A stretch of 53,919 bases of DNA from Chryseobacterium sp. RU37D (GCF_900156075.1 NZ_FTMM01000023.1:1-53919); one strand, 5' to 3'; numbered from the stretch's first letter, positions 30,556 through 40,237 are shown. Numbers and translations: made by a program. The notes: generated from the letters alone by a model not told the origin.

Positions 30556-31614
30556 ATGAAAAGACTTTTCTTACTCGTAAGCCTTTTAGTTTTATCAAAA
30601 TTCTCAGCTCAGACCTGGGCCACTGAAGATCAATACATCCAAAAATTTGCAAAATACGCAGTAGAAGAGATGGAAAAATATAAAATTCCGGCTTCTATTA
30701 CCCTTGCTCAGGGGCTTTTGGAAACGGGAGGCGGGCAAAGCCGTCTCGCTCTGGAAGGTAAAAATCATTTCGGGATCAAATGTAAAGAAGACTGGACCGG
30801 AAAAACAATGAAACATACCGATGACGCTCCCAATGAATGTTTCCGTGTGTATGATGATCCAAGACAGTCTTACGAAGACCATTCTATATTCTTATCTACA
30901 AGAAAATATTATCAGAATCTTTTCAATTTGAATATGAAAGATTATAGAGCTTGGGCATATGGACTTAAAAAAGCAGGTTATGCCACAAATCCCCGTTACG
31001 CTTCTATTCTCATAGATAAAATCGAAAAGTATAAACTATATGAATTCGATGATACTAATTCTAAAGAAGTTTTGTATGCCGTATTGAAAATGTATCCAGA
31101 TCTTAAAGATGACAGGACTTTTATGGCACAGCTTGAACCTGAAAAATATACCCAAAAAGTAAAAGAACCTATAACGCTAACAGTACCTTATAAACAAACT
31201 TCTTACACCCAACAACAAAAAAGGGTGGAAAGAATTAAGACAAAAGCAGAAACTCTTAATTCAATTATAATTAAAAGTCACCCGAACGAAGGTTTAAAAT
31301 ATATTATAATTCCTGAAGATACTAATATAAAATTCATTGCCAGCAAATTCAATATCAGTGAAAATAAGCTGATGAGATGGAACGAATTGAAAAGTGATGT
31401 TCTTCGCAAAAATGATATCATTTTCCTTGAATCCAAAAATTCAGACGGAAATACACCTACCTATAAGGCAGAATCAGGAGAGGATATGCATGATATCGCT
31501 CAAAAATTCGGAATTAAATTAAATAAATTATACACAAAAAACAGAATGGATGAAGGGCAAAAACCCTTCGCTGGACAATTGATTTATTTAATTGACAAAA
31601 AACCCAGAAACTAA
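30556..31614 (+). CDS. Secreted GH73 glucosaminidase with LysM domains
   Basis: This 352-residue protein has a signal peptide (about 1-18). The N-terminal domain is an N-acetylglucosaminidase (IPASITLAQGLLETGGGQSR with the catalytic glutamate, then NHFGIKCKEDW and YATNPRYASILIDKI). Two C-terminal LysM-like repeats begin near 250 (YIIIPEDTNIKFIASKFNIS) and 305 (YKAESGEDMHDIAQKFGIK) and should bind peptidoglycan. It probably trims peptidoglycan during growth or division. An AAAATGAAA/TTTCATTTT hairpin lies in the leader just upstream. Confidence 0.92.
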   Translation: MKRLFLLVSLLVLSKFSAQTWATEDQYIQKFAKYAVEEMEKYKIPASITLAQGLLETGGGQSRLALEGKNHFGIKCKEDWTGKTMKHTDDAPNECFRVYDDPRQSYEDHSIFLSTRKYYQNLFNLNMKDYRAWAYGLKKAGYATNPRYASILIDKIEKYKLYEFDDTNSKEVLYAVLKMYPDLKDDRTFMAQLEPEKYTQKVKEPITLTVPYKQTSYTQQQKRVERIKTKAETLNSIIIKSHPNEGLKYIIIPEDTNIKFIASKFNISENKLMRWNELKSDVLRKNDIIFLESKNSDGNTPTYKAESGEDMHDIAQKFGIKLNKLYTKNRMDEGQKPFAGQLIYLIDKKPRN

Positions 31615-31627
31615 TAAATAGTTACAT

Positions 31628-31703
31628 GTTGATAGTTTGTTGGTTAACATTTTAATGTTGCTGATTGAACTATCAACAAGCAACAATCAATTATCAACAA
31701 AAA
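31628..31703 (+). repeat. Inverted repeat and heptamer array before hemL
   Basis: GTTGATAGTT (31628-31637) pairs with AACTATCAAC (31668-31677). From 31669 five 7-bp units (ACTATCA, ACAAGCA, ACAATCA, ATTATCA and ACAAAAA) run without gap to the ATG at 31704. The units are less alike than in the two other arrays. Confidence 0.6.
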
Positions 31704-32987
31704 ATGAAGTATCAAAGAAGTTCTGCCTTATTTGATGAGGCTTACAAATACATTCCCGGAGGTGTAAACTCTCCTGTGCGTGCATTCAAATCTGTAGGAG
31801 GAGTGCCCGTTTTTATGAAGTCTGCTAAAGGAGCTTATCTTACAGATGCCGATGACAATACGTATATTGACTATATCAATTCCTGGGGGCCGGCAATTTT
31901 AGGACATACCCATCCTGAAGTGTTGGAAGAATTAAAAATTCAGGCCGGGAAAGGATTCTCTTTTGGTGCACCAACAGAATTGGAAACAGAAATCGCAAAA
32001 TTCATCACAGAAAATGTCCCGAATATCAACCAGGTCAGGATGGTTTCTTCAGGTACGGAAGCTTGTATGAGTGCGATCAGACTAGCGAGAGGATTTACGG
32101 GAAGAGATAAATTTATAAAATTTGAAGGCTGCTATCACGGGCATTCAGATTCTTTTTTAATAAAAGCGGGAAGTGGAGCGGCAACGTTCGGAAACCCAAA
32201 TTCTCCCGGGGTAACGGCAGGGACAGCGAAAGATACTTTACTGGCAAGATACAATGATTTTGAGCAGGTTGAAGATCTTTTCAGACATAATCAGGGTGAG
32301 GTTGCAGCCGTAATTATCGAGCCTGTTGCCGGAAATATGGGCTGTGTTCTTCCTGAAAATGAATTTCTTCAAAAATTAAGAAAAATCTGCGACGAGAATG
32401 GAACCTTATTAATTTTTGATGAGGTAATGACTGGTTTCAGGCTGGCTTTCGGCGGGGCTCAGGAACTTTTCAATGTGAAAGCAGATTTGGTTACTTACGG
32501 AAAGGTGATTGGAGGCGGACTTCCGGTGGGTGCTTTTGCAGGCAGAAATGAAATCATGGATTATCTTGCTCCAAAAGGCGGGGTTTATCAGGCTGGAACA
32601 TTAAGTGGAAATCCTTTGGCCATGAGAGCGGGATTAAAAACGTTACAGATTATCAAAAACGATCCTGAGTTTTTCAACAGATTGGCCAAAACAACGGAAA
32701 CATTGGATTTTGAAATTGGAAAAATTTTAAATGAAAAAGGAATTGCTCATAAAATCAACAGAAAAGGATCAATGATGTCTGTATTTTTCAATACAAACAG
32801 GGTTTCTAATTTTGATGAAGCTCAGGAAGCGAATCATGCGCTGTTCAATAATTTCTTCCATCAAATGCTTCAAAATGGGATTTATCTTCCGCCAAGCGGC
32901 TATGAAACATATTTCATAAGTGATGCGATTAAAGATCAGGAGATTGATATGACGCTGGAGGCTGTCAGAAAATTTGAATATTCTTAA
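31704..32987 (+). CDS. hemL: Glutamate-1-semialdehyde 2,1-aminomutase
   Basis: This 427-residue PLP enzyme converts glutamate-1-semialdehyde to 5-aminolevulinate in the C5 heme pathway. The start [20 protein letters not shown] at 31704 matches family openings; upstream frame extension would translate the repeat. Signatures are [47 protein letters not shown] and [20 protein letters not shown], with the PLP lysine in [16 protein letters not shown]. Heme feeds, among others, the bilin of the phytochrome encoded at 4563. It is followed by a bidirectional hairpin. Confidence 0.95.
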   Translation: MKYQRSSALFDEAYKYIPGGVNSPVRAFKSVGGVPVFMKSAKGAYLTDADDNTYIDYINSWGPAILGHTHPEVLEELKIQAGKGFSFGAPTELETEIAKFITENVPNINQVRMVSSGTEACMSAIRLARGFTGRDKFIKFEGCYHGHSDSFLIKAGSGAATFGNPNSPGVTAGTAKDTLLARYNDFEQVEDLFRHNQGEVAAVIIEPVAGNMGCVLPENEFLQKLRKICDENGTLLIFDEVMTGFRLAFGGAQELFNVKADLVTYGKVIGGGLPVGAFAGRNEIMDYLAPKGGVYQAGTLSGNPLAMRAGLKTLQIIKNDPEFFNRLAKTTETLDFEIGKILNEKGIAHKINRKGSMMSVFFNTNRVSNFDEAQEANHALFNNFFHQMLQNGIYLPPSGYETYFISDAIKDQEIDMTLEAVRKFEYS

Positions 32988-33065
32988 TTTTTTTAAAACG
33001 AATTTCACAAAATCGATTACTCTTAGGGATGAGAGCTTTTGTAAATAATCATCCTTTAAAAATAC

Positions 33066-33101
33066 AAAACCCTTTCAGAATTTTAAATTTGAAAGGGTTT
33101 T
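33066..33101. terminator. Bidirectional terminator after hemL
   Basis: AAAACCCTTTC at 33066-33076 pairs with GAAAGGGTTTT at 33091-33101, flanked by A and T runs on both sides. Confidence 0.7.
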
Positions 33102-33203
33102 ATAATAATATGGATTCAGATTCTTTTAGAATGACAATAAATACTGCCTGTAAAGATCTTCGTAATATTTGTGTTTAAATTAATGTAATTCGTGTTTAAA
33201 AAA

Positions 33204-34367
33204 TTACTGCAAACCAGACCAGCCTGTTGCCCAAGTCGGAGTTAAAACCCCGTTTCCGGCACCTGGTGCATCTGTTTTTTCTGTGTACGTGGTGTCTATA
33301 ATTGCTATATTGGTTCCCGCGGTTGATTTCAGGGAAACTTTAGTGGTTGTAGCATCAAATAAGGCATTGGTAATTTTTTTATGACCGTTAAAATAGCTTA
33401 CGGCCTGATCACTTTCGATGCTTATACCAGATGCCCAGTTGGATGTAATGATATTATCAATGGTAGCATAGGAGCCTGAATGTAATCTTAATGCCTTTGA
33501 ATCTCCGGTAGCTCCGCCAATTAGAGTAATGTTTTTAATAGAAGGGTTTGATCTCGGAGAAGCGTCAAAGCTATTTACATTATTAATACCTTTGATACCA
33601 TTATTTCCGGTTCCGTCAGCTTTTCTTTTAGTATAAATATTGGTTGCAGTTCCCACCCAGCCGTCTGTCCAGCTGAAAGCATCATCTGCATTGGCTAATG
33701 AAACGATATTCGAAACGGCTACGGTTCCTCCATAAAATTCAATTCCGTCATCTGAACCGTTTAGAACCGCTATGTTTTGTACTTTTGTTCCGTTTCCGAC
33801 AGCAAATAAAGAAAGTCCATTGAATTTTTTACCTGTAGCAAATTCTGCTCCTGCATACTCAATTCTTACATAGGTGAGTGATCCTGAATTGTCTGTATCT
33901 GAGGTTCCTCCGTATGGAGAGTTTCCAAGTTCTGAGGAGTTGGAAGTTCCGGTGTTGACAGGAGCTTTTCCACAAATGACTAATCCGCCCCAGCTTCCAG
34001 GAGTTGCTACAGAAGATGTGAATAAGACAGGGGAGGCATTGGTTCCGTTAGCATAAAGCTGTCCGCCTTGTTCCACTAATATATAGGAAGAAGCACCTGC
34101 TGTAGCAACAATTCTTGTTCCCGCGGGGATAACGAGTCTTCCGCCATCTTTTATTTTAATATTTCCTGTAAGTACGTAGGTTTTTGTGGGATTAAGTGTT
34201 ACGGTCTGTCCTGAAGGAATATCACCTTTAAAATTATTAGGATCCTGAGCTATACCTACGGGAAGTATGGTAGGAATATTATCATCATCTTTACTGCATG
34301 AGATTATGGCAAATGAAGAGCTAATAATAAGTGCTGCAATTACTACTTTTAAATGATTTCTTTTCAT
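33204..34367 (-). CDS. Surface lipoprotein with repeated beta-helix-like domain, paralogue B
   Basis: This 387-residue lipoprotein has its lipobox at AIISC (C24), followed by SKDDD, matching the acidic signal that sends Bacteroidota lipoproteins to the cell surface. The body is a right-handed beta-helix-like protein (GNIKIKDGGRLVIPAGTRIV, GSWGGLVICGKAPVN, GLSLFAVGNGTKVQNIAVLN, DGIEFYGGTVAVSNIVSLAN, DDAFSWTDGW). It is clearly paralogous to the gene at 34528. Such proteins are found with TonB receptors. A 23-bp perfect hairpin separates it from the paralogue upstream. The ligand is unknown. Confidence 0.8.
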   Translation of the reverse strand: MKRNHLKVVIAALIISSSFAIISCSKDDDNIPTILPVGIAQDPNNFKGDIPSGQTVTLNPTKTYVLTGNIKIKDGGRLVIPAGTRIVATAGASSYILVEQGGQLYANGTNASPVLFTSSVATPGSWGGLVICGKAPVNTGTSNSSELGNSPYGGTSDTDNSGSLTYVRIEYAGAEFATGKKFNGLSLFAVGNGTKVQNIAVLNGSDDGIEFYGGTVAVSNIVSLANADDAFSWTDGWVGTATNIYTKRKADGTGNNGIKGINNVNSFDASPRSNPSIKNITLIGGATGDSKALRLHSGSYATIDNIITSNWASGISIESDQAVSYFNGHKKITNALFDATTTKVSLKSTAGTNIAIIDTTYTEKTDAPGAGNGVLTPTWATGWSGLQ

Positions 34368-34456
34368 AATTTTAATTTGTTGATAAACCTTTTTGAGATC
34401 TGTATTTTGAGAATACCAAATTAGTATTTTCTTTTTACATTTAATAATTTATCAGC

Positions 34457-34505
34457 CAAATATCAAACGGCATCGGAAATACTTTCCGATGCCGTTTGAT
34501 ATTTG
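34457..34505. terminator. 23-bp perfect hairpin between the two lipoprotein genes
   Basis: The arms 34457-34479 and 34483-34505 are exact complements around a 3-nt loop, with a core of ACGGCATCGG. No T-run follows on the leftward strand. It may be a partial terminator or mRNA-stabilising stem that sets the ratio of the downstream lipoprotein to the receptor. Confidence 0.7.
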
Positions 34506-34527
34506 ATATGAAGAAACTTGTACTGTA

Positions 34528-35739
34528 TTAATTCATTGAATCTGCTACATCATAGCTTGAAAGGCCTGTCCATCCTTTGGCCCAATCTGGCAAAGCTGTT
34601 CCACTTCCTGCTCCTAAAGCATTTATATTTTCAGAATAAACTCCTGAAATATCTACGGTTGTATTGGCTGTATTTTTAGCTTTAGATTTTGTTGTTATGT
34701 TTACGAATTTAATATTTTTAATATAAGATCCGCTTTGGAACCAAGTTAAAGTTCTGTCTGTTTCAAAATCTAAACCAGTAGAGTAGTTTGCTAAAACGAT
34801 ATTGTCAAACTGGCCATTAGACCCGGCTCTTACTTTTAACCCCTGAGATTCAGATCCTGCTGTATTTCCTAAGAAAGTTGCATTGGTGATCATAGGATTA
34901 GAAGCACCGTTTCCGAAGGTTGTATTGGCATTTGTATCCTGAGTATCTGCTTCGATACCTCTGTTTCCTGGTTCAGTATTGTTTTGATATTGTTTTTTTC
35001 TTGCTACATAAAGGTAGTTTGCATTTCCTTTATAACCTTCTGTCCAGTCGAAACCATCGTCTCCAACCCCAGTTACTACAATGTGATCAAGATTAGGGCT
35101 TCCTCCAAAACATTCTACACCATCATCGGCTCCGTCTGTTACATATACATAAGAAATTATAGTTCCGCTACCCACACCGAAAAGAGAAAGTCCGTTGAAT
35201 TCTTTTTCTGGGTTGTATTTGAATCCACTGTCTTTGATTACTACATATTTGATTACACCAGAATTATCGTTGTTGTCTGTACCACCGTACGTCATATCTC
35301 CTAGTTCTGAAGTAGAAGTGCCGGCAGCAGTTCTGTTTGAAGGGGCATTACCTAAAAGAACGATTCCTCCCCAATGCCCTTGCTTGTGAGTAGTACCTTC
35401 AAATACAACGGGGCTTGTAGCAGTACCGTTGATGTAAAGTTTACCTCCTCTGTCAACGATAAGGTAGTTTGCACCTTCAGCTACAGTAATTTTTGTTCCT
35501 GCAGGGATGATAAGGTTTGCACCATTTTCTACCAATACTCTGCCTGTGATAGTATATACTTTTGATGGGTCTAATGTAAGGGTAGTTCCGGCGGCGATAT
35601 TTCCCTTGAAGTTACTTGGGTCAATTGTGGAGATGCTGTCTGATGAATCATCATCAGAGTTGCTACAAGAGATTGCAGTTGATGAGAATGCAGCAGTTAA
35701 TGATAAGAAAAGAGCAGCGTTTAAAAATGTCTTTTTCAT
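34528..35739 (-). CDS. Surface lipoprotein with repeated beta-helix-like domain, paralogue A
   Basis: This 403-residue lipoprotein has its lipobox at TAISC (C25), followed by SNSDDDSS, again an acidic surface-export-type tail. It contains the same segments as its neighbour (GRVLVENGANLIIPAGTKIT, GHWGGIVLLGNAPSN, GLSLFGVGSGTIISYVYVT, DGVECFGGSPNLDHIVVTG, DDGFDWTEGY). It lies 24 bp after the TonB receptor gene and is surely in its operon. It probably binds the receptor's substrate at the cell surface; the substrate is unknown. The N-terminal signal and full length appear intact. Confidence 0.82.
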   Translation of the reverse strand: MKKTFLNAALFLSLTAAFSSTAISCSNSDDDSSDSISTIDPSNFKGNIAAGTTLTLDPSKVYTITGRVLVENGANLIIPAGTKITVAEGANYLIVDRGGKLYINGTATSPVVFEGTTHKQGHWGGIVLLGNAPSNRTAAGTSTSELGDMTYGGTDNNDNSGVIKYVVIKDSGFKYNPEKEFNGLSLFGVGSGTIISYVYVTDGADDGVECFGGSPNLDHIVVTGVGDDGFDWTEGYKGNANYLYVARKKQYQNNTEPGNRGIEADTQDTNANTTFGNGASNPMITNATFLGNTAGSESQGLKVRAGSNGQFDNIVLANYSTGLDFETDRTLTWFQSGSYIKNIKFVNITTKSKAKNTANTTVDISGVYSENINALGAGSGTALPDWAKGWTGLSSYDVADSMN

Positions 35740-35763
35740 AACTTTTTATTTAGATTTAAATTA

Positions 35764-38235
35764 TTAAAATTTATATGACAAGCTTAGTCCAATCTGTCGA
35801 CCTTTTGTATAGTCTTTGTGGATGAATGTTTGTTTTGTATTTTCTTGTTCTATTTTATAGTGTGGGTTTAATAGGTTTTTAGCAGAGACCCCAATTCCTA
35901 TTTTATTTAATGAAAAGTTTAAATTAGCATCAAGAACGTTTCTAGCTACTTCATAGAAATTACCGATGCCTGTTGTTCCTACGGCATAAAGGTTTTTGCC
36001 TACTCTGGAATATGAAACAACGAAGTCTAATGAATTTAGATTATTACTCCATTTATAGCTGTACCCTAAATTCGCATTGGCAATGAAATCCGCGACTCCC
36101 TGAATATCATCTTTATCAGTATTAAATACAATTGTTTTTCCTCTGTTTTCTTTTGCTATCTGGCTTTCGGATTTGAATTTCTGTTGAGAGTGCATATAAG
36201 TCCCGTTGATAAATGTGTAGATCTTAGAATTGCTCCAGGAATAAATATCCTTTCTGAGTTCAACCTCTGCCCCTAAAATATATCCCCAGTCTGAAATATT
36301 AAAATAGCTCATATCACTTGGTGCAGAACTCGCATAGTTGGTTCTTGCAATAGCATTCTGAATATATTTTCCAAAAGCTGTTACTGACATCAGCTCTCCG
36401 GATTTAGGGAATAGTTCCCATTTCAAATCAGCGTTATAATTGTCTGAAGGATAAAGGTTCGGATTACCATAGGTATTTGTCGTTACATCATAATAAGCAA
36501 TTGGAATAAGCTCTTTTGCCTGAGGCAGAGTATAGGTTTTGGAGAATGATAATCTTAAGTTCTGCTTATCATTAAGGCTGTATTTAGCATTTAAAGCAGG
36601 TAAAAATTTATTGTATTGTTTGTTCTTTTTACCATCTAATGCAATCGGGTCAAGCCATTTCATCTGCATATCGATATAGTCGAAACGGCCGCCTATCTGT
36701 ACAACAAACTTCTCAGAAACAGTAATGTCTACATTAGCTAATCCTGATTGGATATTCTGTTTTACAGTATAATAGAAAGGCTCAAACAGCTTTGTGCTAG
36801 GCTGGAAAGTCTGGTAGGTGAATATGCTGTTGTTGGAAGCATTGATAAAAGCATCAATATTATCAGGATCCACGATAGGCGAAAGGTTGAAGTTCATACC
36901 AATAGTCGTATAGTCAAATCTTCTGTCTTTATATTGTCCGTCATATCCTAAAGTAATTTTGAATTTATCTAAAGTTTTTGAAAGATAAGCATGCCCTAAG
37001 ACAGTATTGTCCTTCAGCTCATCAAAATATCTGTGATTATTGATAGCGCTTCCCGTAATAAGCTGCATTGTAGTAGCATCAATTGTATTTTGCATACGAT
37101 CTGGTCTTTTGCTGTTTAGTATATTATAGCCAACTGCCCAATCCGCATTCCATGTATCATTAAATTTATGAGTACCTAATAGCTGGTTTACCCAAGTGCT
37201 TGTTATTTTATTATCTCCTCTGTTAATGATTACATTTCTGTCAACATCATATGAGAATCCTTTATAGATTTTTGCAGATTGGTCAGAAGAGTGGATGAAA
37301 TTCGATGTAAAGCTGATTTTGTTATTTGCATTGAATTTATATCCTAAATTAACCAAGGCTGTCGTATTTGTTTTATAATTAGAACGTTCTACATCAGTAT
37401 AGTTTTTATTTGGCGTATTTTCAGCGAAGTAAAAGCCTTCCTGTCCTTTGCTGTACTCATAAGAATTTTCAAATCCTGCGTAAGCAAATAATGAGAATTT
37501 TCCTAAAGTAGCACCCCCTTCAATATTCATGTCTGTATTGAACGGGTTGTCTGCATTTTTGAAATTCCATTTTGTGTTAAAAGGATAATTCTGGTAAGGA
37601 TTTCCTTTCTTAAAAGTAGTTTCTTTAAACCCGAAGAAGCCCGGAGCACCATCCTGTATTTTGAAATTATTATTATCAAAAGTCTGAAGATTGATACTGC
37701 TACCTATACCTATTTTAAAATAAGGTTTTCCTGTGTGTTCTTTAGAAACAATATTTACGTTTGCTCCACCGAAGTCACCAAGAATTCTAGGATTGTAAAC
37801 TTTATCTAAAGAAATATATTCAATCATTGAAGTTTTAAAAATCTCAAGATTAATGTTTTTGAATTCCGGATCATCAGACGGTATGGGTAATCCGTTTAAT
37901 GTAGTGCTGTTATACCTGTCTCCAAGGCCTCTCACGAAAATCTGGCCGCTTCCTTCCTGCTTTATTGTCCCGGTGGCCTTAGTAACAGCCGTTGCCACAT
38001 CTCCCACGCCCTGCTTAGCAAGCTGTACAGAACCTACCCGTTCTATTACTTCTACAGATTTTTTCTGAACATTAATAAGATTGGCTTCAGTTCCTTTTTT
38101 AGTTGATCCTTTAATTATAACACCTTCTATTTTCTTTTCAGATTTTGCAGTGTCTTTTTTGGTTTCTTGAGCGTAAAGTACAGTTCCCGATGTTGTTAAA
38201 AACAATACTGCGATACTCAGTTTTCTAAAATTCAT
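35764..38235 (-). CDS. TonB-dependent outer-membrane receptor
   Basis: This 823-residue receptor uses ATG 38235 (MNFRKLSIAVLFLTTSG signal peptide). It has a plug domain (KKSVEVIERVGSVQLAKQG, FVRGLGDRYNSTTLNGLPIP) and a large beta barrel ending in an aromatic residue (SLSYKF). A short N-terminal extension after the signal peptide replaces the full carboxypeptidase-like domain of SusC proteins. It heads a three-gene operon with two surface lipoproteins and is divergent from a PhoB/PhoR-like pair. The intergenic TTAA array makes phosphate-linked control plausible. The substrate is not known. Confidence 0.85.
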   Translation of the reverse strand: MNFRKLSIAVLFLTTSGTVLYAQETKKDTAKSEKKIEGVIIKGSTKKGTEANLINVQKKSVEVIERVGSVQLAKQGVGDVATAVTKATGTIKQEGSGQIFVRGLGDRYNSTTLNGLPIPSDDPEFKNINLEIFKTSMIEYISLDKVYNPRILGDFGGANVNIVSKEHTGKPYFKIGIGSSINLQTFDNNNFKIQDGAPGFFGFKETTFKKGNPYQNYPFNTKWNFKNADNPFNTDMNIEGGATLGKFSLFAYAGFENSYEYSKGQEGFYFAENTPNKNYTDVERSNYKTNTTALVNLGYKFNANNKISFTSNFIHSSDQSAKIYKGFSYDVDRNVIINRGDNKITSTWVNQLLGTHKFNDTWNADWAVGYNILNSKRPDRMQNTIDATTMQLITGSAINNHRYFDELKDNTVLGHAYLSKTLDKFKITLGYDGQYKDRRFDYTTIGMNFNLSPIVDPDNIDAFINASNNSIFTYQTFQPSTKLFEPFYYTVKQNIQSGLANVDITVSEKFVVQIGGRFDYIDMQMKWLDPIALDGKKNKQYNKFLPALNAKYSLNDKQNLRLSFSKTYTLPQAKELIPIAYYDVTTNTYGNPNLYPSDNYNADLKWELFPKSGELMSVTAFGKYIQNAIARTNYASSAPSDMSYFNISDWGYILGAEVELRKDIYSWSNSKIYTFINGTYMHSQQKFKSESQIAKENRGKTIVFNTDKDDIQGVADFIANANLGYSYKWSNNLNSLDFVVSYSRVGKNLYAVGTTGIGNFYEVARNVLDANLNFSLNKIGIGVSAKNLLNPHYKIEQENTKQTFIHKDYTKGRQIGLSLSYKF

Positions 38236-38310
38236 TTCTTTTACTATATTCTTTCGGTGCAAAGAAATAAAGAATCTGCAGTGTAAATGGTTTAGCGAAA
38301 TTTAAATTTT

Positions 38311-38400
38311 TCTTAACTAAATATTAAGAAAAGAATATTATTGTTAACTTTATGTGAACGATATCCGTTTTGTTAAACAGTGATTAAAATATTATTAACT
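38311..38400. promoter_or_regulatory. Array of TTAA half-sites spaced 11 bp (Pho-box-like)
   Basis: In the gap between the TonB receptor and the response-regulator gene, TTAA-type half-sites occur at 38313 and 38324, at 38344 and 38355 (the latter TGAA), and at 38373, 38384 and 38395. Within each group they are exactly 11 bp apart. Direct repeats at 11-bp spacing are the binding pattern of PhoB-type regulators; the cyanobacterial Pho box is built from TTAAC-like repeats at this period. The regulator of this array may be the adjacent PhoB-like protein. Confidence 0.6.
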
Positions 38401-38403
38401 TTG
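38370..38403 (+). promoter_or_regulatory. Promoter of the PhoB/PhoR-like operon
   Basis: TTG at 38370-38372, a 23-bp spacer and TAACTTTG at 38396-38403 fit the upper end of the flavobacterial spacing range. The last three TTAA half-sites overlap the spacer and -7 box, so a bound regulator could act directly on this promoter. Confidence 0.5.
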
Positions 38404-38420
38404 ATCCGTAAAAATTGAAA

Positions 38421-39098
38421 ATGAACCAAAAGAAAATCCTCTTAATAGACGACGAACTGGATATTTTAGAGATTCTGTCTTACAATTTAGAAAAGGAAGG
38501 CTACGACATTTACACTGCCACAAACGGTAACGAAGGTATCGACAAAGCCAAAGAAATTATCCCTGATCTTATCTTGTTGGATGTCATGATGCCCGAAAAA
38601 GACGGTATCGAAACTTGTCAGGAGCTTCGCAAGGTTAAAGAACTTCAGAAGACATTAATCGTTTTTCTTTCTGCAAGGAGTGAAGAATTCTCACAATTGG
38701 CCGGTTTCCAGGCTGGTGCAAATGACTACATCGTGAAACTGATCAAGCCGAAAATCCTAATCTCTAAGGTAAACGCTTTATTACAGCTCACATCTCAGGT
38801 CTCTGACAATGCAAAGCTGATCGAGATCGGAGATCTTGTTATTGATAAGGATAACTTCAGGGTTTCCAAAAACGAACAACAATTCCTGCTTCCGAAAAAA
38901 GAGTTTGATCTGCTGTATTTACTGGCTTCAAACACTGAAAAAGTTTTCAAAAGGGAAGAAATCCTAGAGAAAGTCTGGGGAAATGATGTCATTGTGGGAG
39001 AAAGAACCATCGATGTTCATATCAGACGATTAAGAGAAAAATTAGGAATCAACACGATACAGACATTAAAAGGAATTGGGTATAAACTTATTGTTTAA
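38421..39098 (+). CDS. PhoB-like response regulator
   Basis: This 225-residue OmpR/PhoB-type regulator has a receiver domain (KILLIDDELDILEILSYNLE) with phosphoacceptor D54 in LILLDVMMPEKDG. A winged-helix DNA-binding domain follows (LLYLLASNTEKVFKREEILE, VGERTIDVHIRRLREKLG, IQTLKGIGYKL). The conserved lysine-proline of the receiver appears as K-L-I-K-P (YIVKLIKPK), so the proline after the lysine is replaced. ATG at 38421 is preferred over a TTG at 38415. The kinase follows at 39153. Assignment as PhoB rests on context and domain type. Confidence 0.88.
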   Translation: MNQKKILLIDDELDILEILSYNLEKEGYDIYTATNGNEGIDKAKEIIPDLILLDVMMPEKDGIETCQELRKVKELQKTLIVFLSARSEEFSQLAGFQAGANDYIVKLIKPKILISKVNALLQLTSQVSDNAKLIEIGDLVIDKDNFRVSKNEQQFLLPKKEFDLLYLLASNTEKVFKREEILEKVWGNDVIVGERTIDVHIRRLREKLGINTIQTLKGIGYKLIV

Positions 39099-39152
39099 TA
39101 CTCAATTTCGATTTCTTATCTTTACATTTAAACCAATAAAAACGTTGTAAAA

Positions 39153-40184
39153 TTGAAATTTTACAGACTTACTCTCGTCGCCTCTTGTCTGTTGACATTG
39201 GTGATGTTCCTGCTAGTAATCATTTTTGATTCACTAAAGGACATTTATTATAGAACTCCATTCTTTAAAATTGGGTTTTTTATATGTCTTATCCTTATTT
39301 TTATCATTAATTATATAGTATTGGAATTATTATTTAATTATTATGGTAAAAAGCAGGTTCGTGGGCTTTCCCAGCTCCTTCCTCAAGAGATTGTTCATAA
39401 TGAGCATGAAAATATTACCATTAAAGAATTAGGGGAAAGATTCTCAGACCTTAATCAGCAGAAAGTCACAGAACTTGATATGATGAAGGAAATGGAGAGC
39501 TACCGGAAAGAATACATCGGAAATGTTTCCCATGAGCTTAAAACACCTTTATTTTCCATTCAAGGGTATGTTGAAACCCTGCGGGACGGTGGTGTAGACA
39601 ATCTTACCATTCGGGATAAATACTTGGAAAGAATTGATAAATCTGTGGAAAGACTCATCGCCATCGTTACAGACCTGGATATGATCAACAGGCTGGAAGC
39701 CGGAGAAATTAATCTTACTGTCTCAAGATTTGATGTTAATCTTCTCATCAAAGAAATTTTCGACCTTTTAGATCTCGAGGCCGAAAAGCATAATACTACC
39801 TTACAGATTCAGACACTACATCCGCAAATTTTTGTTGAAGCCGATAAGCAGAAGATTTCTCAGGTTTTTATTAACCTGATTTCTAATGCCATTCATTACG
39901 CCAATAGGCAGGAAGCAAAAGTAGTCGTAAAAACAAGCATTCTTAAAAACAAAGTCTTAATAGAAGTGATAGACAACGGGATGGGAATCAAGCCTGAAAT
40001 TCTTCCAAGAATTTTTGAGAGATTCTATCGTGTGGAAACCAGCCGTAGCAGAAGAGAGGGGGGGTCCGGGCTTGGTTTGGCTATTGTAAAGCATATTTTG
40101 GGGGCTCACAACGAAAACATTACCGTAGAAAGTGTTTACCTTGAAGGGACAAAATTCAGTTTTATGCTTGAAAAAAATAAATAA
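39153..40184 (+). CDS. PhoR-like sensor histidine kinase
   Basis: This 343-residue membrane kinase has two transmembrane helices at the N-terminus (about 8-28 and 39-62) with a short extracytoplasmic loop. A cytoplasmic linker, HisKA and HATPase domains follow. The H-box is YIGNVSHELKTPLFSIQGY; the N-box is INLISNAIHYAN; G-boxes are DNGMGIKPE and GGSGLGLAIVKHIL. No PAS domain is evident. The gene lies 54 bp after the response regulator and forms an operon with it. The signal is unknown; a PhoR role is inferred from domain order. Confidence 0.88.
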   Translation: MKFYRLTLVASCLLTLVMFLLVIIFDSLKDIYYRTPFFKIGFFICLILIFIINYIVLELLFNYYGKKQVRGLSQLLPQEIVHNEHENITIKELGERFSDLNQQKVTELDMMKEMESYRKEYIGNVSHELKTPLFSIQGYVETLRDGGVDNLTIRDKYLERIDKSVERLIAIVTDLDMINRLEAGEINLTVSRFDVNLLIKEIFDLLDLEAEKHNTTLQIQTLHPQIFVEADKQKISQVFINLISNAIHYANRQEAKVVVKTSILKNKVLIEVIDNGMGIKPEILPRIFERFYRVETSRSRREGGSGLGLAIVKHILGAHNENITVESVYLEGTKFSFMLEKNK

Positions 40185-40237
40185 TTTCTGCAAAATGTAA
40201 GAAAAAAAAATATTTTAAAAAATCCTGAAATATTTTT

